From Paramecium pentaurelia (lineage: Eukaryota > Ciliophora > Oligohymenophorea > Peniculida > Parameciidae): DNA of 64,000 bases. This document shows positions 26,590 through 38,022 of the stretch, one piece after another. Location: assembly GCA_905183005.1 (NCBI GenBank), contig CAJJDO010000071.1, positions 191,172-255,171 of the forward strand, given 5' to 3'. Each line of letters opens with the position of its first letter. Positions within the stretch are counted from its first letter, which is position 1. The position numbers were made by a program, and so were the translations under genes. The notes below the pieces were generated by a model. It saw only the letters and a list, made by a program, of their open reading frames with translations. It was not told the DNA's origin and made no database searches.

Positions 26590-27117
26590 TCAACTATATT
26601 AATTTTCATCTTAATCTGCTTGACTAGTACTTTCTTAATTTTTTACAATATCATTAGTTTCTTTCTAACTATTTCTCTCATTAATTTCACTCTCATTACT
26701 ACTCTCTTTTTTTTAAATGTCACTATTGTCATTTTCCAAATTATCGAATTATTTAGGAATTTCATTGGCTTAATTATCCATCATTTATGTTATCTTTTTC
26801 TTATCTGATGGCTATTATTCCTCAGTTGGCATCTCAATATCTTCCTAAATGGTGTCTTATTTCTTTGTTCTACTGTACATCATAAATCGACGTTCCCTTT
26901 AACTAATAAAACCTTAAGACACTCTATGTTGTTGATCTAAACTATTTGATCTCGAATTTCTTTGACTTCTCATTTGCTTTTGCTAATTAATCTTTAATTG
27001 CTCATTTAAAGCTTACTATTCAAGATGTTTTGCACTTTTTAGATCGATTTTCAATTACAAAGGAGGCATCAACTTTCTTCCTGGATCAAATAACTTGTGT
27101 AACATGTAATATGTCAT
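26590..27117 (-). CDS. small charged Gln/Ser/Glu-rich protein
   Basis: A 176-codon intronless frame ending 33 bp upstream of the calpain start on the same strand. The first 30 residues are ordered-looking (MTYYMLHKLFDPGRKLMPPL); the middle is Arg/Gln/Ser-rich and the C-terminus is highly acidic and probably disordered. No known domain. The lack of TGA over 175 codons plus amphipathic composition supports a gene, but function cannot be given. Confidence 0.68.
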
Positions 27118-27159
27118 GGTCTTCTTCTCTATTATTTACACCTATGTGAATTGTGAGAG

Positions 27160-28250
27160 AGAGATTTTACTTCTCTGAAGAACTCAAATATCTCTATATT
27201 TGAGGCCCTAGAGTTTGTATCCAATAAAGCAGAGAGAGAATTAATCAACTATCTTTGAAATTGTCTCAATTCACAATAGAGATTGCAGGCCAATTTCTTT
27301 AAGAGAAAATCATGAGGGAAGTTTGAAAGGGATGTTTACAGTTAGGGCACAAGAGATAAACCTTAATTTACAAGGTTTTGTAATTTAAAGCATTCCACTA
27401 CAAGACTTAAATAACTTAAGACCTTATACTTTGATTAATGAATAGGTTTTCTAAAATGATGATTTCGATAACTCTTGATCTCTTATACATTCAATGCCAA
27501 TTTTTATAAATACTGCAGAAATGGAATCTAAAGGTTTTCAAGCAACCAAATTTCATTAGTTACTTACTTAAATACAATTGATTCTGGTTTTTGGGATGGC
27601 CTGCTATTATTCAATCATTCATACTTATTAAAATATGCAAAATTTATTTTAGTGAATTATTAGGCAAATTCATCACTGATATTAAGCATTTAATGAATGG
27701 TTATGAGCATTTTCATTTTGATTGTATAATGTTGACAGGTTTATTCTTAATACACCTAAAAAAATTCGATTATATTTTAATCATCTGTTAGGAAAGGTAT
27801 TAAAATTTCTACATCCTCTTGTTTGTAAACAAAGTTATCTTTTGAGAGACTAGATTTTGTTAGAAATGATTGGAACTCACTTTGTCCCTGAAAGAGTTTC
27901 TTGAATCTCTTAATCATTTTTATTAAAATAATTGTTGTTTATCAGCCCAAAATATAATTCTAATCATTTATCAACCGAAAGTTGTAAATTAGTACTTGTG
28001 AAATAAAGTCAAATATTCAGATAATAGATTTCTCTTAGAAGTAATAGAATAAGAAGATTTATCTAACAGCAACAATCCTCTTTAAATGCTGACATAATTT
28101 ATGATCAGCAATTTATCTAATATTAATACAAGATTTACTAGATATTAATAAAAATTACTATATATTGTATGCATTAATTAATGAGAACTTTATTTAACTA
28201 TCATAATATTCATTTAAACCATAGATGATTTCTACATTATTACCCTTCTA
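27160..28250 (+). pseudogene. possible decayed coding region
   Basis: This stretch between two minus-strand genes is richer in G/C than true spacers, and its plus-strand frames have protein-like composition: segments at about 27295-27470, 27480-27600, 27650-27790 and 27800-28190. They lie in different frames, are interrupted by TGA (for example after VPERVS near 27900), and I found no set of GT...AG pairs that joins them. The most cautious reading is a degenerate gene. A functional multi-intron gene that I failed to assemble remains possible. No domain is recognised. Confidence 0.3.
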
Positions 28251-28638
28251 ATATTTCTAATATTAAATACTTGTTTCTTCTAAATTAATCTTTATATTTG
28301 AATGAATTTTATCAAGTAGAAATTTAACATTTTGATTATTTAAAAATGTATTCTTATTAAACTTATATCGTATACACTTTTAATAATTATGTGTTGAATG
28401 AAACATTTTAGAAATTTATGAATATTTCGAATGTTTGGATAATAAATTTTTCATAAAAAAATGTATTTTAGAAAAATTATACCTAAGAATCGTCCTTAAA
28501 TTTAGATATTCATAAGTATTAAAATAATTTAATTTAAATATAGAGGGTAATTTTCTCAATATTGATTAAAATTCAGTTATTGATCTAAATTTTGAAATGA
28601 TTAATAGCTTTATAATGAATATAATAATAATTGTTGCT

Positions 28639-31333
28639 TCAATTTCTTTTACTGTTACAAAACAGATTATTATTACAGATTATTTAGTTGATTGGAACAG
28701 AACTTAATTCTGAAATGTCCTTTTCAATACTTAAATCATCTATTTTCCCAATAATTACTCTCTTCTTTTTAAATTTCATTTATTAAAGATATTCATAATT
28801 TTATAGATTAAAAAAGCTTGTATTGACTAAGACTTTTTCTTTTTTTGAAAAACAACTCTAGAGCCATAGATAAAGTTAATTTTATGAAGAAAATAAATGA
28901 GTTGCATAGTTATTTATGTCATAAACTAGATTTGCACTTAATTTTGTTCTAAGATCAGATATTAGAGATAGATCTGAAACTAATAAATCCCTATTTAAGT
29001 TGAAAGATGAACATATAATTTTTTATCTGGAGACTACATTTAATGCTTTATTGATTTCAATTTCATTTTATGCATTTAATATTGTTTGTACATATTTGAA
29101 ATATTTATCTAATTATATAGATGTAATTTACTTCTTAGTTCTGTTTTTAATGATTTAAATTAATATTCATTTAAGATTAATTACACATCCTAACCAATTC
29201 TTGATTTCAATTCAACATTTTTTTATTTAAATTTTAACTTTAATAAAGATAATTGATTTTTATATTTGAGTCTTTCAGCTACACTTATTAATTCATATTG
29301 TAAGATATTCTCCAATTTTTTAATTGCTGTGTCAATATTACCACTTCTTAATAATTTTAAAATGTCAGGATAATGATCAGAATATTCCAAAGATAATAAT
29401 TATTAAATGTTCTATTACACAGAAGAATTTGATTCTTTTTAAAGATCTAATTATTTTTTAAATATAGGTGTCGATTCTGCAACAGTCTCTTTAACTGAAC
29501 ATTCGCTTCCAACTTAAAGACTAAAATCATTATAGCTTTCCATTGAATTGATATCTTCAATTTCCTCTTAATCTGCATATTTTTATATCATATTATGATG
29601 TCTTTAAACCATATTCTTTTCAATTTAATGTCTCATTTAATAAACATTTCTAATTAATTTTAGTATAGTTATACTTTTCTTATTATTCTAAAAGTGATTT
29701 CTCTCTAATCACATTAGTTAAAATATATCTTTTTTCTAACTTTCGAATATTCTTTAATGATACTAAACTTTAGGTAGCCAAACTTCTAGGTAATCTATTA
29801 GATTTACTAATAGAAAAATAATCAGCATTGATTGAAATTAGAAATTCTAAGATTTCTAGATTTCCAACTATTGCAGCTGTATGACATAAACCATTACCTG
29901 TAATAGTTGATTAATGAGAAAAATCAAAAAATCTTTTATTTATATAGTCTACATTATTTGACATATTGAAATCATTTCCAAATTTAAGTCCTTTAAATTA
30001 TTATTTTTTAATTGCCATCTCTAAAGGAGTATAACCTTCATAATTTTCAACATTTGGATCTGCTCCAAATAATAATAAAATCAAAGCAAATTCTGAACTA
30101 AATTCATTTTTATCAAAATTCATCATTAATTAATGTAATGGAGTATTGCCATCTATATTTCTTAACATTACTAAAGATTCATAGTTTATTGGATGTTAGA
30201 TATTAGATACTTTTAATTAATAATGAATATTTTCCTTTATTCCTAAAAGAAACTTTAAATTCTACACGTCAGCTCTTTGACTCATACAATGAATGGTATT
30301 CAATGAAAATCTACCACCAAAAGCCTTTAATATGCTCACTGATCTTTATTATAATGAAAACTAACCTCATTTTGCTTTCTATATAGCAAACTGACAATGG
30401 TGTATTATTATCGAAATCAGTTTTATTGATATCCTAAGGTATGATCTAATTTAAACAATATAATAATCCTATTTCATCATTCATACCTGCTTAACAAATT
30501 AGATTTCTCTCCTTATAATCAGTACTACTAAAATTCTATTCATTTTGACTCAATAACTTAATGAATTCCTAAAAACTTAAGGCTTATTTAGAGAGTGAAT
30601 TAATTAGTTTCTCTTAAACCCATGAGTATTTCTTAAAATTAAGTTTGAAAGGTAAAGGAGGTTTGCAATACTTAAACCAATCAAATTCTAATTGATTCAT
30701 ATTTCTTAGAGCTTTATGAAATTGTTGAGGCAGTTATGTAATTGGATTCATTTAAATACAAAGTATATCTAATTCATATAAATAAGGTTATTTAATATAA
30801 TTGCAAGCAAGATTGAGTTGCTTTAAACATTTCAAATGTATTTAGTAATTTTATATTTAATTGTAAGACAAATCTAACACTTCTAAAAATATTAAAGATT
30901 CCAAAAAATGAGGTATGTTTATCAACATATTTTAACTCAAATATACTTTTTATAAATTGATCATTTATCTACTTTAATGATTGATTATACTTCACATCTT
31001 CAGGTATCTAATGTAATTTACATCTAGTTAAATCAAGAAGTTTAATATTAACTAATTTATTTTAATTTAACGAAGTACTCAATAAACCTTTTCCTTATGC
31101 TTCTAATTTCTCATCAGTGAATATGAACTCTTATATCTAATATTCATTATTAAATATACAGTTTCAGAAGGAGATTTCATGTCTAAAGGTTCATTCATGT
31201 TTAAATTGTAAAATTGTACTTTGTCTTCAAGAGCAAAACAATCCATTTCAAAGTGTTTTTTATATTCATCAAATTATGATTCATTATACATATCACTTTG
31301 TTCATTTTCATCTTGTGATTATTGATAATTCAT
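28639..31333 (-). CDS. leucine-rich repeat plus ankyrin-repeat protein, long paralogue
   Basis: Predicted 859 aa, five introns: 31137-31159, 30969-30990, 30344-30365, 29650-29674, 29109-29131. The acidic N-terminus is followed by LRRs (LLDLTRCKLHQIPED, LEVLDLSYNQI, LKQLNLACNYI) and then a block FDWFKYCKPPLPF that matches FELDWLNYCNL in the paralogue. Ankyrin repeats follow (NNTPLSVCYI, GNTPLHQLMM, EGYTPLEMAI, GNGLCHTAAIVGNLEILEFL). The C-terminal ~300 residues are helical and highly charged. Paralogue of the gene at 16245-18391 with the same domain order but a longer C-terminus. It lies upstream of a kinase related to the kinase beside that paralogue. Confidence 0.87.
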
Positions 31334-31627
31334 TTATAATAAAACTTTTAATTTATGAATAAATGAAAAAATATTACACTAAACATATTCCATATAATGT
31401 AGAATTAATATTTACCATAGATTATGATTCTGAATAACATATTATATATTTAATTTTATGTAATTATTTAAATATACATTCTTCATTAATTTCAGTACAT
31501 CTAAGAAAGTTTTTACCTTCTAGAATAATATATAATACAATTTTTATATTTCAAAGCAATTTAAATTATATGATTTGTTACTTTCAAATGTATTATTTAT
31601 TTTCTATAACTTTTATCACGCCCTTTT

Positions 31628-31888
31628 ATGCAAGGCCTTCATCACCTCAAACTTTAAACACAATCTCACTTCCAATATCCAGATACTCCTTAACACATTA
31701 AAACCAGGTATAATTTTCATTCTAATATTAGACCACTACCAAGTCCATAACCAGAAGAAATTGAAACATTTAGTTTGGATGATTCTTGGAATAGTAACAT
31801 TTCTCCTACAAATAAAAAGACATTTAAAATTGATAAACCCATATTAGTCATCGAGTATTTGGATTGCAAATTAAGAGACTAATTTTGA
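31628..31888 (+). CDS. small open frame, 78 aa, tentative
   Basis: With a 24-nt intron (GTATAA...TTAG, 31706-31734 region) the frame gives 79 codons whose second half is clearly protein-like (PLPSPQPEEIETFSLDDSW, then DKPILVIEYLDCKLRDQF). Without it the frame is lost. No homology recognised; an upstream exon may exist because the N-terminal part is weaker. It lies alone in a 1.4 kb spacer between the LRR-ankyrin gene and the kinase, on the kinase strand. Confidence 0.4.
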
Positions 31889-32766
31889 GCTTTGTATTAG
31901 TATTTAAAATATTTATATTAAATTTTAAAACAATCAACTTCTTATTGTGATTAGACTCCATCATTTCAATCTCATTATCTATTCTTAAATGTGAAACATA
32001 ATAATTTAGAGTTCTTAGTATAAAAATAAATTCTAATATTATTTTTAATTGCTACTTAATCTATAATACCTTAAACTAAAATCCATTTTAATAGAATTCA
32101 TAACATATACATTTATGGTTTGCTTATAAATTGTTAGAAATCTATTTGATTAGTTAAAACATCTAAAATTCAGCGTAATTTTTGAATTTTTGAATTATAA
32201 AAGTAAGTTACCCTTTAATTTTATTTGATAACAAATTTCAATATTAACATTCTATTAATCATTTTAATTATTGATTAATGCTTTAAAAGTTTGATGAAAT
32301 TTTGTACAGAATTCATTTCTATATTAGTTACTTCATTAACAATAAATAATATTTTTATATTTAAATTGATTATATTGAAACTTTATTACAATGTATATAT
32401 ATTGATTCAATTCTTAATATGTTTTATGAATAAAGATTTTGATATTAATTCTTTATAAATATTACTTAGAATAATTTATAATAATTGTAGATTGTATTTT
32501 TAAAGCAAAATGAATTTGTTATATAAATAAATTAATTACTATACAAAGTAAATTAAAGTAATAAACAATTAAAGGATGTTGTTCTAAAATATTTATAACA
32601 AATTAATTATTAAGTACTATGTTTTACATTGTAAATAATTATTATTTATTAATTTTATTTTTGCTTATTTATTGAATGAACAACTATAATTTAAATCAAA
32701 AGCATTTTATTGATATTATGTAATTTAAATGAAATACGTTTTATCAGAATTTTATTAAAATAATAA
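31889..32766. other. gene-free AT-rich spacer
   Basis: Nothing supportable seen on either strand in about 0.9 kb. The 5' side of the kinase gene at 32767 lies here, so any promoter would fall in the last few tens of bases, but no motif is recognisable. Confidence 0.5.
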
Positions 32767-33949
32767 ATGGATAACTTTTTTGACTCTTAGTGTTATTAAG
32801 TTGAAACAGGCATAACACTCAAGAAACAAATTGTATTTCTCAAAGTTGGGACAAATAACTTTGTTAGATGTTAATTGTAGTTAGTAAACACAATTTTAAC
32901 GTTGAACTATTTTGAGGAGGAGACAGAAATCTTGAATTCAATAAATATAGCCAATTCATATATTGAATTTAATGATCATGTTTGTATGGGAAGAGGTGTG
33001 AAAATTCGATAGTAAAATAAAGAATTACTCATATTTGGTCTAACTTCTTAATTGAAGTAAATACTGAAACTTTATGGAATTCAGAAGGATTTTGCTAATT
33101 AATATAGAGTTTTGAAATAGATAGGAAGTGGGAGTTTTGGAAAGGTAATTAATACATAATATATATTAGGTTTACAAAGTTAAGAATGTTTAAAATGAAT
33201 AACAATTTGCTGTCAAAATGTTTGAGAAATAATTATTACTTGATCGTCGTGATAAAAGTGCAATTCTAAAGGAAATCTAAATATTAAGATTGATGGATCA
33301 TCCTAATGTTCTTTCAATAAAAGAATGTTATGAGAGTGATCAATGTGTATTTTTGGTGGAAGAACTTTTCGAGATGTAAATGGATATAAGTTAAGAAAAG
33401 ATACTTAAAGAAGATAAGGCAATAAGTTTATTATTGAAATTATTAAATGGACTTGAGTACATTCACTCTAAAAAAATAATACATCGAGATATAAAACCTA
33501 ATAATATTTTATTTAGAAATATAGAGGATCCAGTAATAGCAGATTTTGGATTAGCAGACTTTTACAGACCAGATGGTAGTTATCTCTTTTAAAAGTGTGG
33601 TACTAGAAATTATGTGGCTCCTGAGATTATAACTACACATAATTATGATTATAAAGTAGATATTTATAGTATGGGTGTTGTGTTTCATTAATTACTTACT
33701 GCATAAATTCCACGTCCTTGGGATAATTATAAACATTCACCAGATTGTCAGGCTTTATTGATTGGAATGTTAAATTCTAATCCAAGAGATAGACTCTCAA
33801 TTTAAGAGATAAGACAAAATAAACTTGTTAAACGTATTTAAAGAAGAAGCTAAATTTTTGATGCTATGGGAAGTCTATCTGATGCTGCTAAACCAAATTT
33901 AAATACTCCTGAAGTATAGACTAAACCATTCTCGCTTCATTCAGCCTGA
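32767..33949 (+). CDS. Ser/Thr protein kinase with N-terminal PH-like region, paralogue of 14837
   Basis: Predicted 385 aa with one intron (33145-33169, 25 nt) inside the glycine loop, at the same codon as the loop intron of the kinase at 14837. Residues 1-110 (GITLKKQIVFLKVG ... GRGVKIRQQNKELLIFG) form the same PH-like module. The kinase core has QIGSGSFGK, FAVKMFEK, IIHRDIKPNN (~231), IADFGLAD and CGTRNYVAPE. The activation segment has R-N where most relatives have P-G/P-Y. The C-lobe is slightly short and the tail is brief. Likely catalytically competent. Confidence 0.9.
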
Positions 33950-35351
33950 GTAATTTCTCAAATCGAGTATGAATTTTAATTAATTATTAATTTTGAATAA
34001 AATAACTTTTGATCTCATCTATGATTCAATTATGATTAAATTTTAATGAAATTTAACTCATAAATAAATATTCTAAATCATAGATTATTTATAGTATTAT
34101 GTAAATCATCTAATCTATCAAATAAATAAACTAAATTTAATTTATCTTATTTAACTTTTATGTAAATAACTTCTCCATCATTTATTATCATATGCAACTC
34201 ACTTTAAAAAGACTTAAATCACAACTCAAATCAATTTTCATTATAAAAGTAATACACTTATTTCATTTTTAACTAATTCTTACAACTTAATAAAGATATA
34301 AAAAGATAATGAAATAACATCCTTATGAAACTTTTTGATTTAGATATTATTATTTGGTAAGTTTTTAATCTCTTATTCTCAAAACAATAGCATATCAAAT
34401 TTTTAATTTTAAAAAGGATATGTTTAACAATCTGATTTTGATATACCATATACCTATAAATAGATTGAATTATCTTTATTTTTTTCATTATTAATACTAC
34501 TTGTTTAAAAGGATTGAATTATAATAAGTATGTTTATTATCTATATATGAGTGTAAAATAAAACAGAAATTTAATTACAAGTTATATATATTGAATTTAA
34601 ATTTTAAATGTATCTTTGAAATTTGTTGGTTCTATAATGATTATTCAACTGTTAAGAATTCAGCACTTTGGATCAATTATAATGCTCATAGTTTTTATTT
34701 AAGTTTTAATAATAATTTTAATTTTAGTAATACTAAAAGTTTTTTTTATCATTAATATATAACATCAACTTGTATAAATACCTAAATTACTAATTTTATA
34801 ATTACAATCAATTCTTATTAATTTTAATAATGCTTTAATAATTGTTTTTATAATTTATTTTATTGAAAATTATACATCTTCTATTATTGAAATTATTTTC
34901 AAGTTTTCTTTAAAACATAAATGATTAAATATAAATAAATTAATATTTATTTATTAAATTAAGTAATTTCTTAAAGTCAATCAGTTTGTAAACTTTATGT
35001 CTATCTTCTATATATAGATAATATAATTTTTAATATTCACCTTTTTGTTGTACAATTATTTTGAAGACTATCCAATTCATAATGTCTATTTCATTAGGAA
35101 TACCAACTCATTACACTTATTATATCCTCCTTATTAATCTATATATTCATTTCTAGAATAGTAAAATGAAATTATTTATTTAATTGAATATTCAATTTAA
35201 ATATAATTATCACTTAAAATTATTCACATTAAAGAAAATAATATGATTTCCTTTTGATTTAATAAGATAATGATATAGTATAACATAATATCTTTTTTAA
35301 ATATTTTGTTACTTAACTCATTTTTGAATATATTTATAAAATAATATATCA
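33950..35351. other. 1.4 kb gene-free spacer
   Basis: Very AT-rich. The minus strand has an open frame near 34273-34488, but its translation is low-complexity Ile/Lys/Tyr with no splice context, as expected from AT-rich noncoding DNA. It is one of the longest gaps in an otherwise dense window, and it separates the 3' ends of two convergent genes. Confidence 0.5.
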
Positions 35352-37623
35352 TCATAATTCTTCTTAATAGATCTCTTAATACTCTTCTTCAGTTTCTTAA
35401 ATTGGTTCTTTGTTTTTCAATAATTTTGGTGGTTATAGGATAAATTAATCAGATATTTAAAATTCAACAGAATCTTCTTCCTCTTTAATTTATTTATTAG
35501 AAATTTTATTTAGTTGATCACTAGGTCTTTTTAATAAAGGTACACTCTCAATTTATGATTAGCTATAAGTGAGAGTATCTCTGGCTGAAGTAGGTTTTCT
35601 GCTTTCAGAAGTTTTTAAGTAGGTATCACTAATTCTGAATTCTATAATAAATTAGAAAAGGTGAATTACATGAATATGCTATTTAAGATTCATCAATTTT
35701 ATGTTCTGAAGTTTTTTAGGGTGTTATACTGATATCTTCAAATTCTTTATCATCTTACTTTATTTATAATTTGGGTATGAATCTATAGATTACAAAATCT
35801 ATTTTTTATAAATTATATAGTTATGATTGCATTTCACATTCTTCTTTTAAATAGATACGTAAGAAACCTTAATCAATATTAGTTACATCTCCTAGATAGA
35901 TTTAATTAATTAATCGAAGAAATGTGATTTATTCATCATTTAAATTAGTATTTCTTTTAATGTATATAATATAATCATCTACATTATATTTAGCATCATT
36001 TAATTTAAAGTATTTCATTTATTGATTTAATTATTTAATTAGATTATTTCTATTAATGATAGTTTTGAAATTAAATTAAGTATCTTCTTTTTTAGGTACA
36101 ATAATTTAAATTAAATCATTAATGCTTTATGTATCTTCCCATTAAATTTTATATCCAGTTCCTTTATCTTCACTAAAGAAATATCGACTTAATATAAGAG
36201 CATCATCATATTAATAATTAAAGGGAGATCTCATAAAATAATGGACAGAATCTTTTAATTACATGTATTCTATATGTTAAAAGATATACAACAATCTTTG
36301 ACGAGTTAAACATAGAGATAGCACTTTATATTTGAGATCTTCTAATAATTATTATAGACGTTCTTAATGTATAGGTATAGCATTAATAATATCAGTAGGT
36401 TTATGTTGTAAGATTGATGGTTCAGGGAATTATATATTTTGATCACGATATGTTTTTGGAGGTTATATAGATTTAACAATTGGTTCTTCATTGGCTGATT
36501 TTTATTTGAGTAAATCTTAGATGGCTACTCTATCTTATAAATCCTAACTAACTGAATTATGATATTAGATACATTAATTATTCTTTTTTTTATATGATTT
36601 CTTCTAAATGTTATTTAGTTTTTTATGCTTTTATTATTGTTGATTTGAATTCTCTTTCTTAATCTTATTATAATTTTGTAGATTATTTATATTTATTCTC
36701 ATATAATGATAGTTCTCCTTTTAATACATCAACTTATTTAAGTACACTCCTAATTAAATAGATTAATGTATTTACTATAATTTATTTTCAAGAAATTCTC
36801 TTTTCTTTTATTAATATTATTCAGTTTCAGTTATCAATTGTTCATCTAATTTCTTTTTTAATTGAATCCTTTCTAAACCAATTTATTTGCATTCTTCTTA
36901 TAATTTATTTGTTTTTTCTAATAATTCTTAATGTTCTTAATTTAACTTCTTATTTTGTTTTAACAATTAATCAATATGAATTTATTGGGCATCAAGGGTT
37001 TTGATATAATTTTAAACGCGCTCAGCAATGTCAGGATCATTGAACAAGCTTTGAATAAAATGACACTAATTGATTACTCTTAATCTGTTATTTTAAGTGC
37101 AATCTATTAAAACTATCTCAATTTAATGATTTCATCTTATTGATTCTTAATCTGTTTCTATAATTCAAGAATTTAAGTTAGTTTTACTGATTTACATTAA
37201 GTACGTAAATCTGTTGTCAATTCTTCAATTATTTAAGCTTATTGTTTAATTTTAGCTTTGAGCATAGGAATTATGCTACCTTCTCCATTATAAGTTGACA
37301 TTCCTAATGGATCAACTTATAATTGATTTCTATCTACTCTTTCAATTTTAGAGATACGAGCCTACAATATATACTATTATTAAATAAACCTATAATTGTT
37401 AGACTAGAGTTTTTAATTTGAGATTCTAGAATTTGATTTCATTAGTCTCTTATTTCTAATGCATATTATTCATATAAAGAGTTTCCTGATCTATATGAAA
37501 TTATTGAGGTGTCTGTGGAAGTCTATTTGGTTTAGGAGACACCATTAAATGAGAAAAAGAGGAACGAGGATCTGATGGCTCTGATTTCAGCTTTACGATA
37601 GCTGATTAAGGTCTGTGTTTCAT
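35352..37623 (-). CDS. long coiled-coil protein with globular C-terminal half
   Basis: Predicted 728 aa; introns 37362-37389, 37049-37077, 35642-35669 (28, 29, 28 nt). The first half is a Gln/Lys/Glu coiled coil (LLKQNKKLNQEHQELLEKTN and similar). From about residue 400 there is a more conserved-looking globular segment (ALILSRYFFSEDKGTGYKI, DDYIIYIKRNTNLNDEQITF, GDVTNIDQGFLRIYLKEE), then an acidic tail. I do not recognise the family. The start lies 20 bp downstream of the stop of the small coiled-coil gene on the same strand. A structural role at the basal body or cortex is inference from composition. Confidence 0.83.
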
Positions 37624-37643
37624 AATTTAAGTAAATTATTATA

Positions 37644-37920
37644 TCACTTTTTAGTTGGCTTCTTATCTTTCTTCTTTTATATGGTTTTTTTGATTGGTTT
37701 ATTTTGTAAATTAGCTAATGTATCCTCTAATTGTTTAATTTTGGCATCTTTTTCTTCAATTATTTATTTCAATCCTTCAATTTAATCTTGATATTCAGCA
37801 TTCTTGGCCTCCATCTCAGACACACGATTTCTCAGCTCTTTTAGAAATCAAATTGTTTACAGCATCATTCTCTTTAAAATACTCTTCTTGTAATTACTTA
37901 CATATTTGATGTGGGTCCAT
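37644..37920 (-). CDS. small coiled-coil protein (83 aa)
   Basis: Exons 37920-37861 and 37835-37644 with a 25-nt intron (37836-37860) give 84 codons. The acceptor is GAG rather than TAG; the more obvious AAAAG acceptor would create an immediate TGA. The translation is a continuous heptad coil (ELEDTLANLQ-like; NRVSEMEAKNAEYQDQIEGL) ending in a Lys-rich tail. Small basal-body or dynein-associated coils look like this, but no family can be named. Confidence 0.72.
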
Positions 37921-38022
37921 TTATTATTTTTAAATTATATAAAATTCCGGGCAAATGTATTTTATATCTAGTTGTAAAAAACAAAAAATAAAGAATATAT
38001 AAGTAATAAGAATATATATAAT

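Noticed and set aside
34273..34488. Minus-strand open frame
   Set aside because: Translation is low-complexity Ile/Lys/Tyr/Phe from AT-rich DNA, with no splice context or motif. Long frames are expected by chance when TGA is the only stop.
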